Shown one piece after another: positions 43,166 through 56,315 of a stretch of DNA of 64,000 nucleotides. The position numbers and the translations under genes were made by a program. Source of the stretch: Piromyces finnis (Eukaryota > Neocallimastigomycota > Neocallimastigomycetes > Neocallimastigales > Neocallimastigaceae); contig MCFH01000041.1 in NCBI GenBank assembly GCA_002104945.1, positions 425,421 to 489,420 of the forward strand. Direction: 5' to 3'. Position 1 is the first letter of the stretch. Each line of letters starts with the position of its first letter. A model generated the notes under the pieces. That model did not search any database, was not told the DNA's origin, and saw nothing but the letters and a program-made list of their open reading frames with translations.

Positions 43166-44570
43166 TTAAACTCTAAAATCAAATGATTCTTGTTCAGTTT
43201 CTATAGTATTATTTTCTTCGGTTTCTTGTTTCTATAAAATATTTATATTAAAAGCGAGCGGGATAGAATTAATTTACAAAATTCTTTATAAAAAGAGTAA
43301 AAAAAAAATATAAAAAAGGTCAACTTACTTGTTTCTTGGCTCTTTTTCTATTTCTTTTTGTTTTTTGTCTATCTTTAATTTCTATTATACGTTGCTTAAA
43401 TAGTGTTTTTAATTTTAGATTTTCGAAATATTCTGGATCATCTTCTCTTTTTCTTATATATTCTTGAGTTTTCATTTTATATAACCCTATATTCATTCAT
43501 TTAAATACAATTTATTTTATTAGTTTTTCATAAAAGTTCAGTCTATTTTATAATATAATAACGAAATATTTAACTTCAAGTAAATCACTTACAAAGTTTG
43601 AAATGGAATATAATCAACTCCAAAACAGTAAAATAGGCATATAAACAGAATAAACAATAAAGCAATAGTAAAATATCACATATAACTGGAGCATATTTTC
43701 CTGATGAGAAATAGTAGCTCACTATATATTTTAAAAATAAATATTTAAAAAAATTAGCATTTAAATTTTTTATTGCATGCCTTAAATAAGTTTTCAATAT
43801 TATTTACCAGTTTCTTTAAATTGTGTTTTATTGGCGAAAAATTGTATAAAGTAATATAATGCACATGCAGCAAAGAAAAGAGCAATAAAAGCACTTAGAT
43901 AAATTAATAAGATAAATTCACTAATATTATAATCAAAAAATAAATTTTTTGTTTTAGTCATATTAATGATTTAAATAATAATTTTTTTTAATTAAAATCA
44001 TATTTACCTATAATTTTTACTACCAATACAGGTATTAAGATAAACACAATGATGATCAAAACCGGCTACACATTTATTACATGGTTTGCAATGACGAGTT
44101 TTACGTTCAACGGTCACTTGGCATATATGGCAAAAATTATCTGGACCAATGACAGGAACACCCATTTCTTTAACATAATCGAGATTACGAGGTTTATTTT
44201 GTTGTTGAATGACAGGATCTTGTGTTTCTACAAACATAATATATAAAGTGGTAGCTAATTGTATACAGGTTAATACCCCTGCGAAAATACATACAATAAT
44301 TTGATTTATTGTTGGAAAGAAAAATGAAACAAATGAATAAAATCCTATTACTGCAATAAACCATACAATCCATAAAAATATCATACTAATATCTATAGGA
44401 CGTTGGCAAGCATTAATACGTCTCCAATTATTAAATTCACGAACATTTACATATGCAAATTGTTTATTGTCCGTTATAATAAATGGCATTTTTATTTTTT
44501 TGACAGGTGCATCAATTTGATGGCTATGTCCTTCTTCTTCATTTCTTAGATCATTTGATGATGATGCCAT
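43166..44570 (-). CDS. DHHC-type protein S-palmitoyltransferase
   Basis: Five exons in coding order: 44570-44008, 43920-43808, 43721-43593, 43486-43329, 43231-43166; 342 aa. It adds palmitate to cysteines of membrane-associated proteins. TM1 about 61-83, TM2 about 88-113; Cys-rich DHHC domain 147-187 (CHIC, then [12 protein letters not shown], then DHHC at 172-175 with catalytic C175); two more TM segments follow in exons 2 and 3. After TM4, KMKTQEY occupies the place of the TTxE motif. The cytosolic tail is very basic and ends acidic. The DHHC motif is followed by VYLNTCIG where PWVxNCVG is usual, a modest variant. Four TMs with the catalytic loop in the middle is the standard topology. Confidence 0.93.
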
Positions 44571-47500
44571 ATTGTTTAATATATTATATATATTATGTTG
44601 AATTCGTTTCTTTTAGTGTTGTTATTTTATGGCGTTTTATATTTTAAAATTAACGAAATATATTAATAAATTCTTTTTTAACAAAAAAAAATAAAAATCT
44701 TTTAACAATTATATTAATTGATAATTGATAATATTTATTTTTACTAGGTAAATTTTGATATTTTATATTTATATTTAATTTATTACTTGGATATAAAAAT
44801 TAAAAATACTAATAGTTATAAATATAATATATTTACTATGAAAACATTGAACTATATAAACGTTTATTTTTTTTTATGTAATAAATTATATTTTGAATAA
44901 ATTTCTATTTATCGATATATAAAATGCATTCAATTTTTTATTGAATTATTAATAATAAAAATAATAACCAATCTTATTATCTACTTAATTCTTTTTGGAA
45001 AAATTTTGGAAATGTATTTAATATTCAACAATATATATTTCTTTTCAGTATATTCTATATTGTATTTATAAAATTTTATTTAATTAAGGTATTGCTTATT
45101 TTATTACTTTACAGTATGTTAATTTGTCAATATAATTAAATTAAAATTGAATATTAAATTATACAATTTTACTGGTATTTTTGCATATAATTATTTATAA
45201 ATGAAAATATTATCTATTTTATTATAATGTTTAACCATTAGATATATTAATTTGCAAATAATATAAAGGTAAAATTAAATAATATTGAATTATTTAATTT
45301 TACTGGTATTATGATTTATAAATAGCTATACTCAAATAAATATTAATGTTTTATTGATATTTTTTCGAATTCGGTTGTTTTCTATATAGATTAGGTTATT
45401 TTTATTGACCGTATTTTTTTTTTTTTGACAAGAATCAGAATAATAATAAACTATTTAATTTTTAACAATTTTGATACAGTTGATTATAAAAAAATATAAA
45501 TAGTGGTATTTATTTTTATAAAATATTTATATTTTCGAATTTATTAATTTCCCTGATTCATTTTTTTTTTTCCTATTACCTATAAATTATAATATAAATA
45601 TATATTATAAAGATTAGTTATTTATTGTACGGTATATTATTGTTATCTATATAGAAATTACAATTTTTTTATAAATAATAATTCAATTTTATTTTTATCT
45701 TTATATAATTTTTATTTGATATTTTAATGATAAATATATACTACTTTGTTAATTACTTTACGAAAATTATGATTTTAATTAAATTTTAATTTGTCTAATG
45801 ACTCGTAATTTTCCATTAAGAATAAAAATATTGAATTTTTTTAAATGTGATTAAATTCATTATATATAAATTTTTACTTGTTAAAAAAAAAAAAAAAAAT
45901 GAAATAAATCTAAACGTCTTATTCTTTATAACAATAATTTTTATTAAAGTATTCTAAATATACTCATTTCTATATATGATATGAAATTAATATATATGAA
46001 ATTTGAGCTTTACAAAATTACTATAATTTCAAATAATATATTAAGAATATTATGATGCTTACTAATCTTTTAATAAAAGAGATAGACAATAAGATTAGCT
46101 TTCAAAAATATTTAAAAAAAAAAAAAAAAACAGTTACTACTGCTACCCTACCATGAATAATATTGGCAAAATATTACTATAGAAAAAAATAAATTAAAAA
46201 ATATTCATGTATATATGTATATTTATGTATATATTGATATATAAAACATATTATTAAAAGTAATATATTTCTTTTATTTCTAATTAATAATAATATATTA
46301 GATTATTTTTTATCAATATATTTTTATATCTTTAAAAATATATGCAATATATTATCATTATATTTTATATATAAATTTGATTCTATTTTTTAATAAAAAT
46401 AATAAATATAAATAAAATATAAATTAATATAATTAAAAATTAAAAAATATAAAAAAAGAAAATTTTAATATAGAAAGAATACTATTCTTTTTATATTTCT
46501 ACAAAATAAAAAGATTATTAATATATTTAATTTAATATTTAATTATTTATTTAAATTAGTATTCATTCCTTCATTCATTAAAATTGAAACTTGTTACCTT
46601 TATATATATTCTAATTATTATTACTATTACCAAAAGGTAAAAAAAAAAAACATTTAAAATATGTATTACTATTTTAAATAATGATTTTTGATATATATCT
46701 ATTAAATATTACATATTATAAATATAATATCATTTAATATTTATATATTATATTATTTAAAGAAATTAAATAATATAATATTTAATAATATAATATTTTT
46801 TGTAGTAAAGTAAAAAAGATTAAGAATAAATATATATTTTTTATTTTCAATTTTTTAATTCTTTATTTCCATTATATAATTATAAATAATAGTAGTTTTT
46901 TTAAAAAAAAAATAGTATTATTTTATTTGTTCATATTATTAATGCAGATGAAAAAAAAAAAACAATAAATATTTTATTTAGAAAGTTAATATTTCTTTAA
47001 AAAATCAATGATTTAATAAGGTTAATTTATATTTAAAAGATAAATTGTATATTTAAGTATTATATATATATATAGGATATTTAATATAGGCTATTTATTC
47101 TGTACATTCCATTTCCATAAAATAAAAATAGTTTAAAGAGTTTAATAGGATCATTATTTAACATCTTTAAAAATAGAATTTTTTATAAAAAAAAAAAAAA
47201 GATAATAAATCTTTAATATTTTAATTCTATTTATCTTCAATTTTATATATCAAATATTTTAATTCTATTTATCTTCAATTTCATATATCAAATATTTTAA
47301 TTCTATTTATCTTCGATCTCATATATCAAACATTTTTAAGTCAAAGCAAATATATTCTTAATAAAAATAAAAACGAATGAAATGACACTTTATTCATACT
47401 TCTTTATAGTCTATCCTTTTACTAATCTTAAAAATAAAAAAATGATAACTGAAAATCATAAAAAATAAAATTTAAATATTTTTTGTGGTATGATTTGAAT

Positions 47501-48090
47501 TTCATATTTATAAAGTTTAATATTATTTAACTCTTAATTTAGAATGAACTTTAAGAATAATTATATTTTACTCATGATTTTAAAAATTGGAAAAAAAAAA
47601 CATCTAAATATAATTATCAAAAAATCTTTAATTCTATCAATTTGTATTTTTATATATGCATTTACATTCAAAAGATAATAATAATAAAAAAAGATGGAAA
47701 ATTAAAAACAATACTCATTTTTAATAAAAAAATATAATATTTAACTTTTTTAAAAAAAATTTGACTTTGTAAATTGGAGAATTTTTTATAATTATATTTA
47801 TAATTATGTAAAAATAAAAAATCATTAAATATTTATAAATCCTGTTATTATTAAAATAATAAAAATATTAGAATATATATTTTGAAATATAAATATATAA
47901 TATTTTTTTTTTTTTTTTTTTTTACAATAATATTAAAAATAAATGGTAGTAAGAATATCAATATTTATTTAATAATAGTAAATCTAACATAACAATAATT
48001 AATGTTATGTTACTACGAAACAAAATAATAAATAATATCACCATTATTTATAGGGAAAATACATAGAAAAACTACAATATATTAGAATAA
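44571..48090. other. intergenic, no gene seen, with a 38-bp triplication
   Basis: A 3.5-kb A/T-rich stretch between the divergent DHHC and receptor genes. Apart from the 38-bp tandem repeat (listed separately) and T/A-runs (for example 47903-47923) I see nothing coding. An isolated GC-richer patch occurs near 46130-46165. Confidence 0.6.
47219..47332. repeat. 38-bp minisatellite, three tandem copies
   Basis: Three head-to-tail copies of a 38-bp unit (starting TTTTAATTCTATTTATCTTC), the third with a few substitutions. It lies about 760 bp upstream of the receptor gene. It may be incidental or an upstream element. Confidence 0.88.
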
Positions 48091-50399
48091 ATGTTTCATT
48101 TTCATTACTTTATTTTTATATTTTATTTATTGCTATCATTTAAAGATGCTTCAACTGCTGAAATTAATGTTTTTGGAGTAGATGATTTTATAGCATCCAT
48201 ATCTAAAAATGAAACAATAATAATTAATAATTATATTTATATAAATCAAACTATCGAAATACCCAAAAGTATTTCAACTATAAAAATACATGGCAATAAT
48301 AATAATTTGGGTAAATTAATATTTAGCAATACAAAAGATCAATTGATATTTAACTATCAAAAATTAGTCGAAATATCAAATTTAAACATTGTTGGCAATT
48401 TATCATTTATTGGTAATGGAAATATTAAATTAAATAAAATTAATTTAACTGGATTCCTTCATACTTTAAAAATGGGAGGAAATTCATTAGCTATTAATGA
48501 ATCAACAATTCTTTTTCCAAATTATGAAAATTCCAAAGATATCGATGGTATAAGTTTGAATGAAGGAAATAATTATATAGAAAATTCTAATATTTCCAGT
48601 ATTTTTAACAATAATTTGAACTACTTGCTATATTTTAATGGAAATAATAAATATTCATTAAGTATAAAATCATCTATATTTAACGGTGAAAATACATCAA
48701 GTGGTGTTAAAGCAGAGTTTGGAATAATTAATATTGAATCTTCAAATTTTATTAATTTATATTCACCATATAATGGGTATGATAGTTTATAAATAGATAA
48801 ATTGTAATAATGGGATTATTAAGTAAATTAATTCTATTTATTCTATATGTCTTATATTTATATTTTAATTTTCAAAAAAAAAAAAAAAAAAAAAAAGTGG
48901 TGCATTATATATTTCACAATCAAAAGTGTTATTAAATAATTTATATTTTGAAAATAATAAAGCAGAAAATTGTGGTGGATCAATTTATCTTATGAATAAT
49001 TTAAATGTTGAAGGAAATAATTTAAAAGGACATAATATATATGCTGGTTATACAGTAAAATATTTATTGTTTTAATTTTTAAAGATTTTATAACTTAATA
49101 AAAAAAATTAATAAATATATGATTTTCCTTCATAATATATTTACGAAATAAATTGTATATAAGGGAAGTTTGCTTGATATTAGTTCACAAAATATCGATA
49201 ATATTCATAATTTCAATAATATTACACTTATAAATGACTGGAATGCAAGAAATTCAAATGGCTATGGTTTAATTTTATGGTATAATAACACTATAATAAA
49301 ATACTTATAGTATAAAATTTATATATTAAAATTATACAATTTTTAATATATAATATAGTGCAAAATCTAATTCGTATGTTATTTTGAAGAATGCATATGG
49401 ATCAGATTTATATTGTGAAGATTCAGCTTGCAATATTTTTCTTGCTACTGGAAATACAATATTAAATATTGAGTAAAGAATTATTAAAAAATAAATCATT
49501 TTATTTTATAAGAAATTATTATTATCCATGTAACAAAAATATTTTTGAAACAACAAACATACTAAATACAATTTATATTATTTATGTAGAAATACAAATA
49601 TAAATAATGTTTATGGAGTTATCGGAAGTATTTTTCTTGAATCCTTCATGGAAAATAATAGCAACAGTAATGAAATTGTTAAAGTCAAAATTTCAAACTG
49701 CAGTTTGTCGAATATTTATCAAAATACTCTATCAAAATCATCCATATTATCATATATTAAAAGTGGAGAAATAGTTATAAATGAGTACTTATTTTTTTTT
49801 CAATAATAATACTATTTGGTTAAAACTTATGTATTTACTAATATATATATATATATTCATTTATATATAAATAATTTAATAAACTTAAGTTGCATATTAA
49901 ATAATATATACGGAACAAGATCATAGTATATGTCTACATATAAATAATATCAAAATAATATTATAAATATATAATATTAACCATACTTATTTAGTATAGT
50001 TTATAGTATATCAAAAGGACAATTAGAAATGAATAATATTGAAATCAATAACTTTCACAATAATATTGAATCTGGTGGATTTTATACTATTGAAGACTGT
50101 AAGTTTGAGAACAATTCATAATACATCTAAATCAAATTATTTATCGTTTTAATAAATATTTAATCATCATTTCTTTAATCTAATTAATAAATTAAAAATG
50201 AAAATAGTTCCAATGACTATAAATAATTTGAAGATTTATAATTCTACTTTCTATGGATGTAATTAAAATAATAATATTCAAATATAATAGTAAAATTGCT
50301 TATTAACTAATTTCATTATAATATAAAAAGTTATTTTTGCTTCAGATAAAGCTTATTTTGGTGTGAATAATTCTATTGTAAAAACTCTATTATTATTAC

Positions 50400-50447
<48 letters not shown>

Positions 50448-53400
50448 AAATTACTAATATTAATATAATTAATTTTGAAAAATGTAATGTAGATCAAAAA
50501 TATAAATACTGAAATCATAGAAAAATTACTAGATGATGGAACTTATACTGTAAAAGATAAATATATTAATGAAAACTATTTAATTGCGAGAACAAATCTT
50601 GATAATGCAGAATTGGTGTTTCAAAATGTTACATTTGATAATATATATGGAGGTATTAATATCATGAATATTTAATATTTTTTAAATTTATTAATCTAAT
50701 AATATATTAAATATTTATACAATTATATTATAAATAAAGAGAAAGGCTTCACACTATTAAATAAATCAAAAATAGTTATTAAGAAATCAAATTTTTCAAA
50801 TAATTTTTTTACAAATGCTTTTTTTCATATAAGTAAAGAAAATGAAGCACCAATAGGTAGTGTTGAAATTACCTCATCAACATTTTATAATAATGGAGGA
50901 TACACTAATGGATCAATTTTGAATTTTAATGCTAAAGGTTACTTTTATGGATTATATAAATTTAATTCATGTATATTTAATAATAATTATTCTTATGGAA
51001 ATGGTGGAGTCATTTATTCAATAAATGAACATGCCAGTGAATTGATATTATTTGTAAATTGTGAATTTAATAATAATAAAGCTAAAAATGGTATAATATT
51101 ATAATTTTCATATTTTTCTTTATACAATAAAAAATAATATGTAACATATATATATATACAAATATATAATTCGTTTATTATACATTAAGGTTCTATATGT
51201 TATGCACTAAGTAAAAAAACTGAACCTTATGTTTCAGACAAATTATTATACATAGGTAATAAGGGAATAGCATTTGCAACAAACCCATCTATTATGAAAT
51301 TAATAAATTCTCCATATAATGGATTAACTATATTATCAGGAAATACTATATCAAAATATGGAAAATGTAACTATTCAGCATATAAAATATTTATATAAAA
51401 AATTAATATGGATAATAAATATATTAATCATTTATAAATAACTCTCCATTTTAAAAATTTATAGTAAAATTATTAGATGACTACAGTAATAGTACGTATA
51501 GTACAATAGTACATTAATTATCTATATTAATATTTATTTCATATTATAATTACTGATTTAAACATAACCTATTTTGTTTAATAGATATTAGTTTTGATTT
51601 AGATCTAACCAACAATAATTTAAAAATCAATGATTTAATGTTTTATAAAATAAGCTTCAATGATACTTATAATGTTCACATAAGTAGTGCTATTTATGGA
51701 TATTATAGTGGTTATAATAATTATTTACCAAATATAAAAAGTAATATTTAATGTAAATCATTTTTATTACTTGTTTATATATACTAAGTATTGATTAATT
51801 TTTTTAGTTATAGGAAATCCTGGAAATTATTTATTATCCATTAGCATGATTTCATTTGGTAGAATATTATACAGAAATTATGAATTAATATTAGTTATAA
51901 TAATAAAATCATTATTACTAAATTATATATAATATATATAATTATACACAAATATTCAAAAAAGGTCCATTTTTCTCATTTGATAATAACATAGTATCTC
52001 TACCTATATCTATCAAGGAATGTCCAAAAAATTATAGTAATAATTATTTAGAAGAAAACAATTTTAAAACATGGTAAATTATAATAATAGAAAAAGAAAT
52101 ATTAAAGAAATATTAAATAACTATATATATGTGCATATTATAAATTATATTTATATATTATATTGCAATAAAAAATTAGTTATTTACCAAAGTGTTCTCC
52201 ATCATGTAATTCCGGTACTTGTATTAAAGATAATGTATGTGATTGTTCCACTTCAATATTAAAAGGAAAATATTGCAATGAACATAAAGAATATAAAAGG
52301 CCACAACATTTGAAGTATTTAATAAATATTTTATCTGCAATATCTATATTATTGTCTATAATTTCTATGGTTGTTATTGTAGAAAATCGAAAGGATAAGA
52401 TTATTCAAGCAGGTAATTATATTTTAAAAGTATAATATTTATTCTTTCATAATAATTATTAGCTACTAAAATATATATTATAAAAAAATTTTAAATATTA
52501 AAGCAAGCTATGATTTCTTACTTATAATTCTTTTTGGAACAATTATTATAAATTGTCACACAATACTTTCAAAGTATAAAAATACTCTAAAATGGTGTTA
52601 TATATCAAAATTAATGAATAATATTGTAATATTGATAATATTCTTTATATATGATTATCTACTTTTTTTTAAGTTTTATATCTTTAAAAAAATAATTTTT
52701 TTTTTCAATCTTTAATAGGGATTTTCATTGATTTACTTTTCAATTTTTATTAAGCTATTACGTGTTTTAAAAATGTAATAACTCAATTTATATTTTTATT
52801 TTTTAACAATAATATAATAATAGTATATTATATTAACATAAATATTAACGATTAATTTATTAATAATGGGCATCTAGTTTTTTCAGTAGTAAAATTTATT
52901 CAATAAGTTTAAAAAAAATGTACCTATCTCTTATTTTCGTAATCTTCTTTCATATTGTCTCATATTCTCTTTATTATAGAAAAGGTTATATTGAATCATC
53001 TGAAAGCTATTTTAATGATTACAAAGCATTATCATGTAATTTTAGCGGAATAGAAAAATCAAAGTACGTTTTAATGATACAATAATTAAACTAATATAAT
53101 ATAAAAAATAATTAACTAGGTTTATTTTCAACAATTTTTTATATTATTACTATTATCATATTATATAGTGAATTAATTAATTTTTTAGTTCTATTTTTAA
53201 GTTGTGTATATTCATATATGTTAAGAAATATACCAAAAGAATTTAATGAAGTAATTATAATAATCATTAATTATATTATAATATTTAAATTAATCAGTTA
53301 ATTATATTATTATAAATATTGATAATACCCTTATTAACTTGATTTTATTGTTATTAATACTATTATTATTAGCAACTCACTGTTCCAGTATATATATATA

Positions 53401-53597
53401 TATTAACATATTTTCTTAATAAAACCATAACAGTAATTAATATTGATTTCCTTTCCAAAGACATTATATCTTTTGTTTGCATTATTTTTAATATAATTAC
53501 TGTAAAATATTTTATCTATTACAAGAAATTTATACTAATTTACAAAAAGAAAAGAATGTTAAATAATTATTCTTCTCTTTCATGGTTTTATAAATAA
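48091..53597 (+). CDS. class C GPCR-like receptor with beta-helix ectodomain and EGF-like stalk
   Basis: 22-exon model, 1144 aa: 48091-48776, 48898-49054, 49164-49279, 49359-49472, 49590-49784, 49890-49925, 49995-50098 (alternative start 50007), 50208-50258, 50346-50377, 50493-50652, 50740-51090, 51190-51366, 51465-51500, 51585-51740, 51808-51858, 51965-52073, 52180-52412, 52504-52625, 52719-52774, 52878-53063, 53169-53250, 53373-53597. A signal peptide (1-23) leads into about 820 residues of short repeats of the N/F/C-rich kind seen in right-handed beta-helices (pectin-lyase fold; e.g. KISNCSLSNIY, YKFNSCIFNNN). An EGF-like six-Cys stalk follows (C849-C876), then seven hydrophobic segments. 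Class C hallmarks: C953 at TM3 and C1034 in loop 2 for the conserved disulfide, GFSLIYFSIFIKLLR in TM3, and RNIPKEFNE (1062-1070) after TM5. It is probably a surface receptor sensing an extracellular, possibly polysaccharide, ligand; ligand and coupling are unknown. The short basic tail ends at a TAA. Confidence 0.85.
50386..50446 (+). repeat. (ATT)n run inside receptor intron 9
   Basis: About 60 bp of ATT/TTA triplets within the modelled intron 50378-50492. If not spliced out it would encode poly-Leu, but that frame reaches a stop within about 25 codons after the run, so an intron is preferred. A TACTAAT branch-point-like motif follows the run. Confidence 0.8.
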
Positions 53598-54181
53598 TAT
53601 ATAACTTAACTGTTAGCATAACACAAAAAAAATTAAATTTATACAATCAATAAAAATAATAAATATATTAGCATTTTTAAAAAAAAAATAAAAAAATAAT
53701 TTATTATAAAAGTGATATTCTAATTATTTGAGCTTATTCTACACAACTTTAATTGCTATATTACTCAATTCAAATATTATTTATTAATAAGAAATTGTTT
53801 TATTTTTTTTTTCTAAAAATTTAAAATAATATCTACAATTAAAAAAAGAAAGTAAATTATATTCCTCTTATTTCTCTTCAAAATATTTTTTTATAATAAT
53901 AATAATTTATTTTTAGATAATATCTGTTTATCAATTAGTTTAGTTTTAATTATTTAAGTATCAACTTTTTAATAATTATACTCTTATTTACATATTAAAT
54001 GAAAATAATTTAAAAAAAAAAAAAGCTAATATTTGTTAATAAATATTAATATATATATAATATATTATTATTTAAAAATATAAATGATAAGTAAAAATTT
54101 ATAATCGTATATACCATTTAAAAATATATATAATTATAGATAATTTTGTATAATTTTTTATTTTAAATTATTTTACATTTT
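53598..54181. other. convergent intergenic, no gene seen
   Basis: About 0.58 kb between the convergent receptor and CotH genes, A/T-rich. No feature seen beyond the two 3' flanks. Confidence 0.6.
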
Positions 54182-56020
54182 TTATTCACATTTATTACTA
54201 TCGATAACACACCATTCTTTGTTTTCAACACCCCAGTCACCAAGTTCATCAGTAAGGTGAACTTTGCAATGACTACAGCATGGGTAACCATAATAAGATG
54301 ACCAACAACTATCATATTGTTCTTGACAAGATTCACTTTGAATACCACACCATTAACCATTTTCAGCACCCCATAAGCCGGATTCATCCTTAAGAAGAAC
54401 AATACAGTGAGAACAACATGAGTAACCCATTTCTTCAGACCAGCATGAAGTATTGACAATTGTTTCAGTGGATGTTGCAGCAATGGTAGTAGTAGAAGAT
54501 GGTTCGATAGTAGTAGATGACCCAATAGTTGAAGAGCAAGTAACAGGATAGTTCTCACAAGCAAGCTTATAACGACTTTCGATCCACTTTTTAAGAGCAG
54601 TGTATGAACCTACATCAGTATATTCACAATTATTTACAAAATCTTCTAAAGAATATGGACCCTTTGACGAAGTTATCTTCTTGTTAACATAACCTGGATA
54701 AACACCATCAATTGGAGTACGATCTTCTTCTATGTAAGGATAAAGCCACTCTTTTAATAAATTAATATGTGGGTAAAGAACATCTGGATTAAAAGAATTA
54801 TCCAAAACATATTGAAGATTCTTAACAAATGAAGTTGTATCGTTTTTGGTTAAGACATCAACAATATAACGTGGACTGTAGTAGTCTTCAAATAAAACAG
54901 CTTTGCTTTCATGACCTCTACCCATATTTGGACCAAAAGTAGAATCGAAATCATATGGAAGAATAGTCCATTTACCATTAGTTATTTGTTTATATAAATA
55001 ATAATTTTTACCATCAATTAATGAACTATCCCATGAACCGGTAAGCCATTCAAAAATCCAAACTTGAATGAAATAATCAACTTCCATAATATCTTCTAAA
55101 TCTTCACGAGTTTGAGCTTCAGCAATAGCAGTCATAAATTCTTCCAATGGTTTTGTGTCACCGTTAAGGTCATCATTGCCATTTACACAAATTCTAACAT
55201 TATTCATTGTAAAATCAGAATTTGCAGAACTGCATTGGTAGAGAGCAGAAACCTCTTTATCATTGTAAACTTGTTTAACCCATGACTTTTTGTAAATATC
55301 CATTATTAAGTAAAGTCCCATAAATTGATCATTAAAGAAAACACGAGCATAATTAGCGGAAATAGATGGTAAACCTAAACGATTTAAAATATCACATGAA
55401 AGTTTACTACGAAGAAAAGAAGCATCATCAACAGTTGGACGAATACGGAAATGCTTTCTTCCAAATAAATTACCCTTATCACATTTAATATTGTAACCTA
55501 ATTTTGCCTTACTTTTTGAAGATTTACCTCCAACAGAAATGGAAACTAAATCAACAACTGTCTTTTCACCATTAATAACAAACTCTAAAGTTGCATTAGC
55601 TTTAAATTCTTCGCTTGATGAAGTAGTAGGGTTTTTTATTCCACCTGTACTTGGCATTCCACCATTTCCTGTATTTGGTTTTCCATTTCCAAAACCACCT
55701 TCGGGCATAGGCATGGTATTATTTCCTGGGGCTTTACCACCACCACCAAAACCACCTTCAGGCATAGGCATGGTATTATTTCCTGGAGCTTTTCCACCAC
55801 CACCAAAACCACCACTACCTTGTTCAAATAAGGTCTCCATATCATTTGAATCCATTGTAATATAAATATCAGGAACATTATAATCTGTTAAGGTAAATAG
55901 TTCAGCACGAACAGTATCTTTTAAAAATTCATCCTTTGTATTTTCCGAATAAACTTTATCAAGGTTTAACATAATTGATGCAAATAAGCATCCTAGCCAA
56001 TTTTGTTTAAATAACTTCAT
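54182..56020 (-). pseudogene. secreted CotH-domain dockerin protein, interrupted by in-frame stop
   Basis: The open part (56020-54353) encodes 555 aa. Signal peptide 1-25; Gly-rich linker 68-127 with two exact 19-residue copies (GGFGGGGKAPGNNTMPMPE); CotH kinase-like domain about 140-490 with LRSKLSCDILNRLGLP, FNDQFMGLYLIMDIY, WIFEWLTGSWD and YDFDSTFG (D357, D359, the metal-binding pair); a Ser/Thr linker (about 495-524); and a fungal dockerin starting CWSEEMGYSCC (526-536). A TAA at 54353-54355 cuts this dockerin just before its WCGI. The same frame continues without further breaks through WCGIQSESC and a complete second dockerin ([14 protein letters not shown] ... WGVENKEWC) to a TAA at 54182-54184. 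The intended protein was therefore a double-dockerin CotH, a common component of gut-fungal cellulosomes. The cause is a nonsense mutation, readthrough, or a sequencing error. The catalytic domain itself is intact. Confidence 0.9.
55680..55820 (-). repeat. tandem 57-bp coding repeat (Gly-rich linker)
   Basis: Two copies of a 57-bp unit encoding a 19-residue Gly/Pro/Met unit, plus a partial third start (GGFGNG). The copies differ at only a few bases, pointing to recent slippage or unequal exchange. Confidence 0.88.
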
Positions 56021-56279
56021 ATTTTTTGATTTGTTAGTTTTTTTTGTCTATGTCTATATTGTATTGAAAATAAAATTAGTTTAGATTTAATATACTTTTA
56101 AAAAAATATAATTTACAATAATTTATTAATTAATAGTTGTTATTATTTTTTTGTTTTGTTTTGTTTTTATTTGTTTGTTTTTTGTTTTTAATAAATTTTT
56201 AAAAACATTTAAGTTTGAAACTTCAAATATTCAACCCTTTCAAAGATATTTTATATATTTATATCATTTAACTAAAATT

Positions 56280-56315
<36 letters not shown>

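Noticed and set aside
53091-53168. Exon beginning at GTTTATTTTCAAC in the receptor gene
   Set aside because: With the upstream exon phase it reads into a stop within about 16 codons; using the acceptor at 53167-53168 keeps the frame and gives a clean TM5 ending in RNIPKEFNE.
54320-54360. A tiny intron removing the CotH in-frame stop
   Set aside because: The only GT...AG choices give an intron of about 23 bp and would delete the conserved WCGI of the dockerin.
54163-54564. 133-codon minus-strand frame overlapping the dockerin region
   Set aside because: Different frame from the CotH gene; the CotH frame itself continues past its stop with clear dockerin motifs, so this is a shadow.
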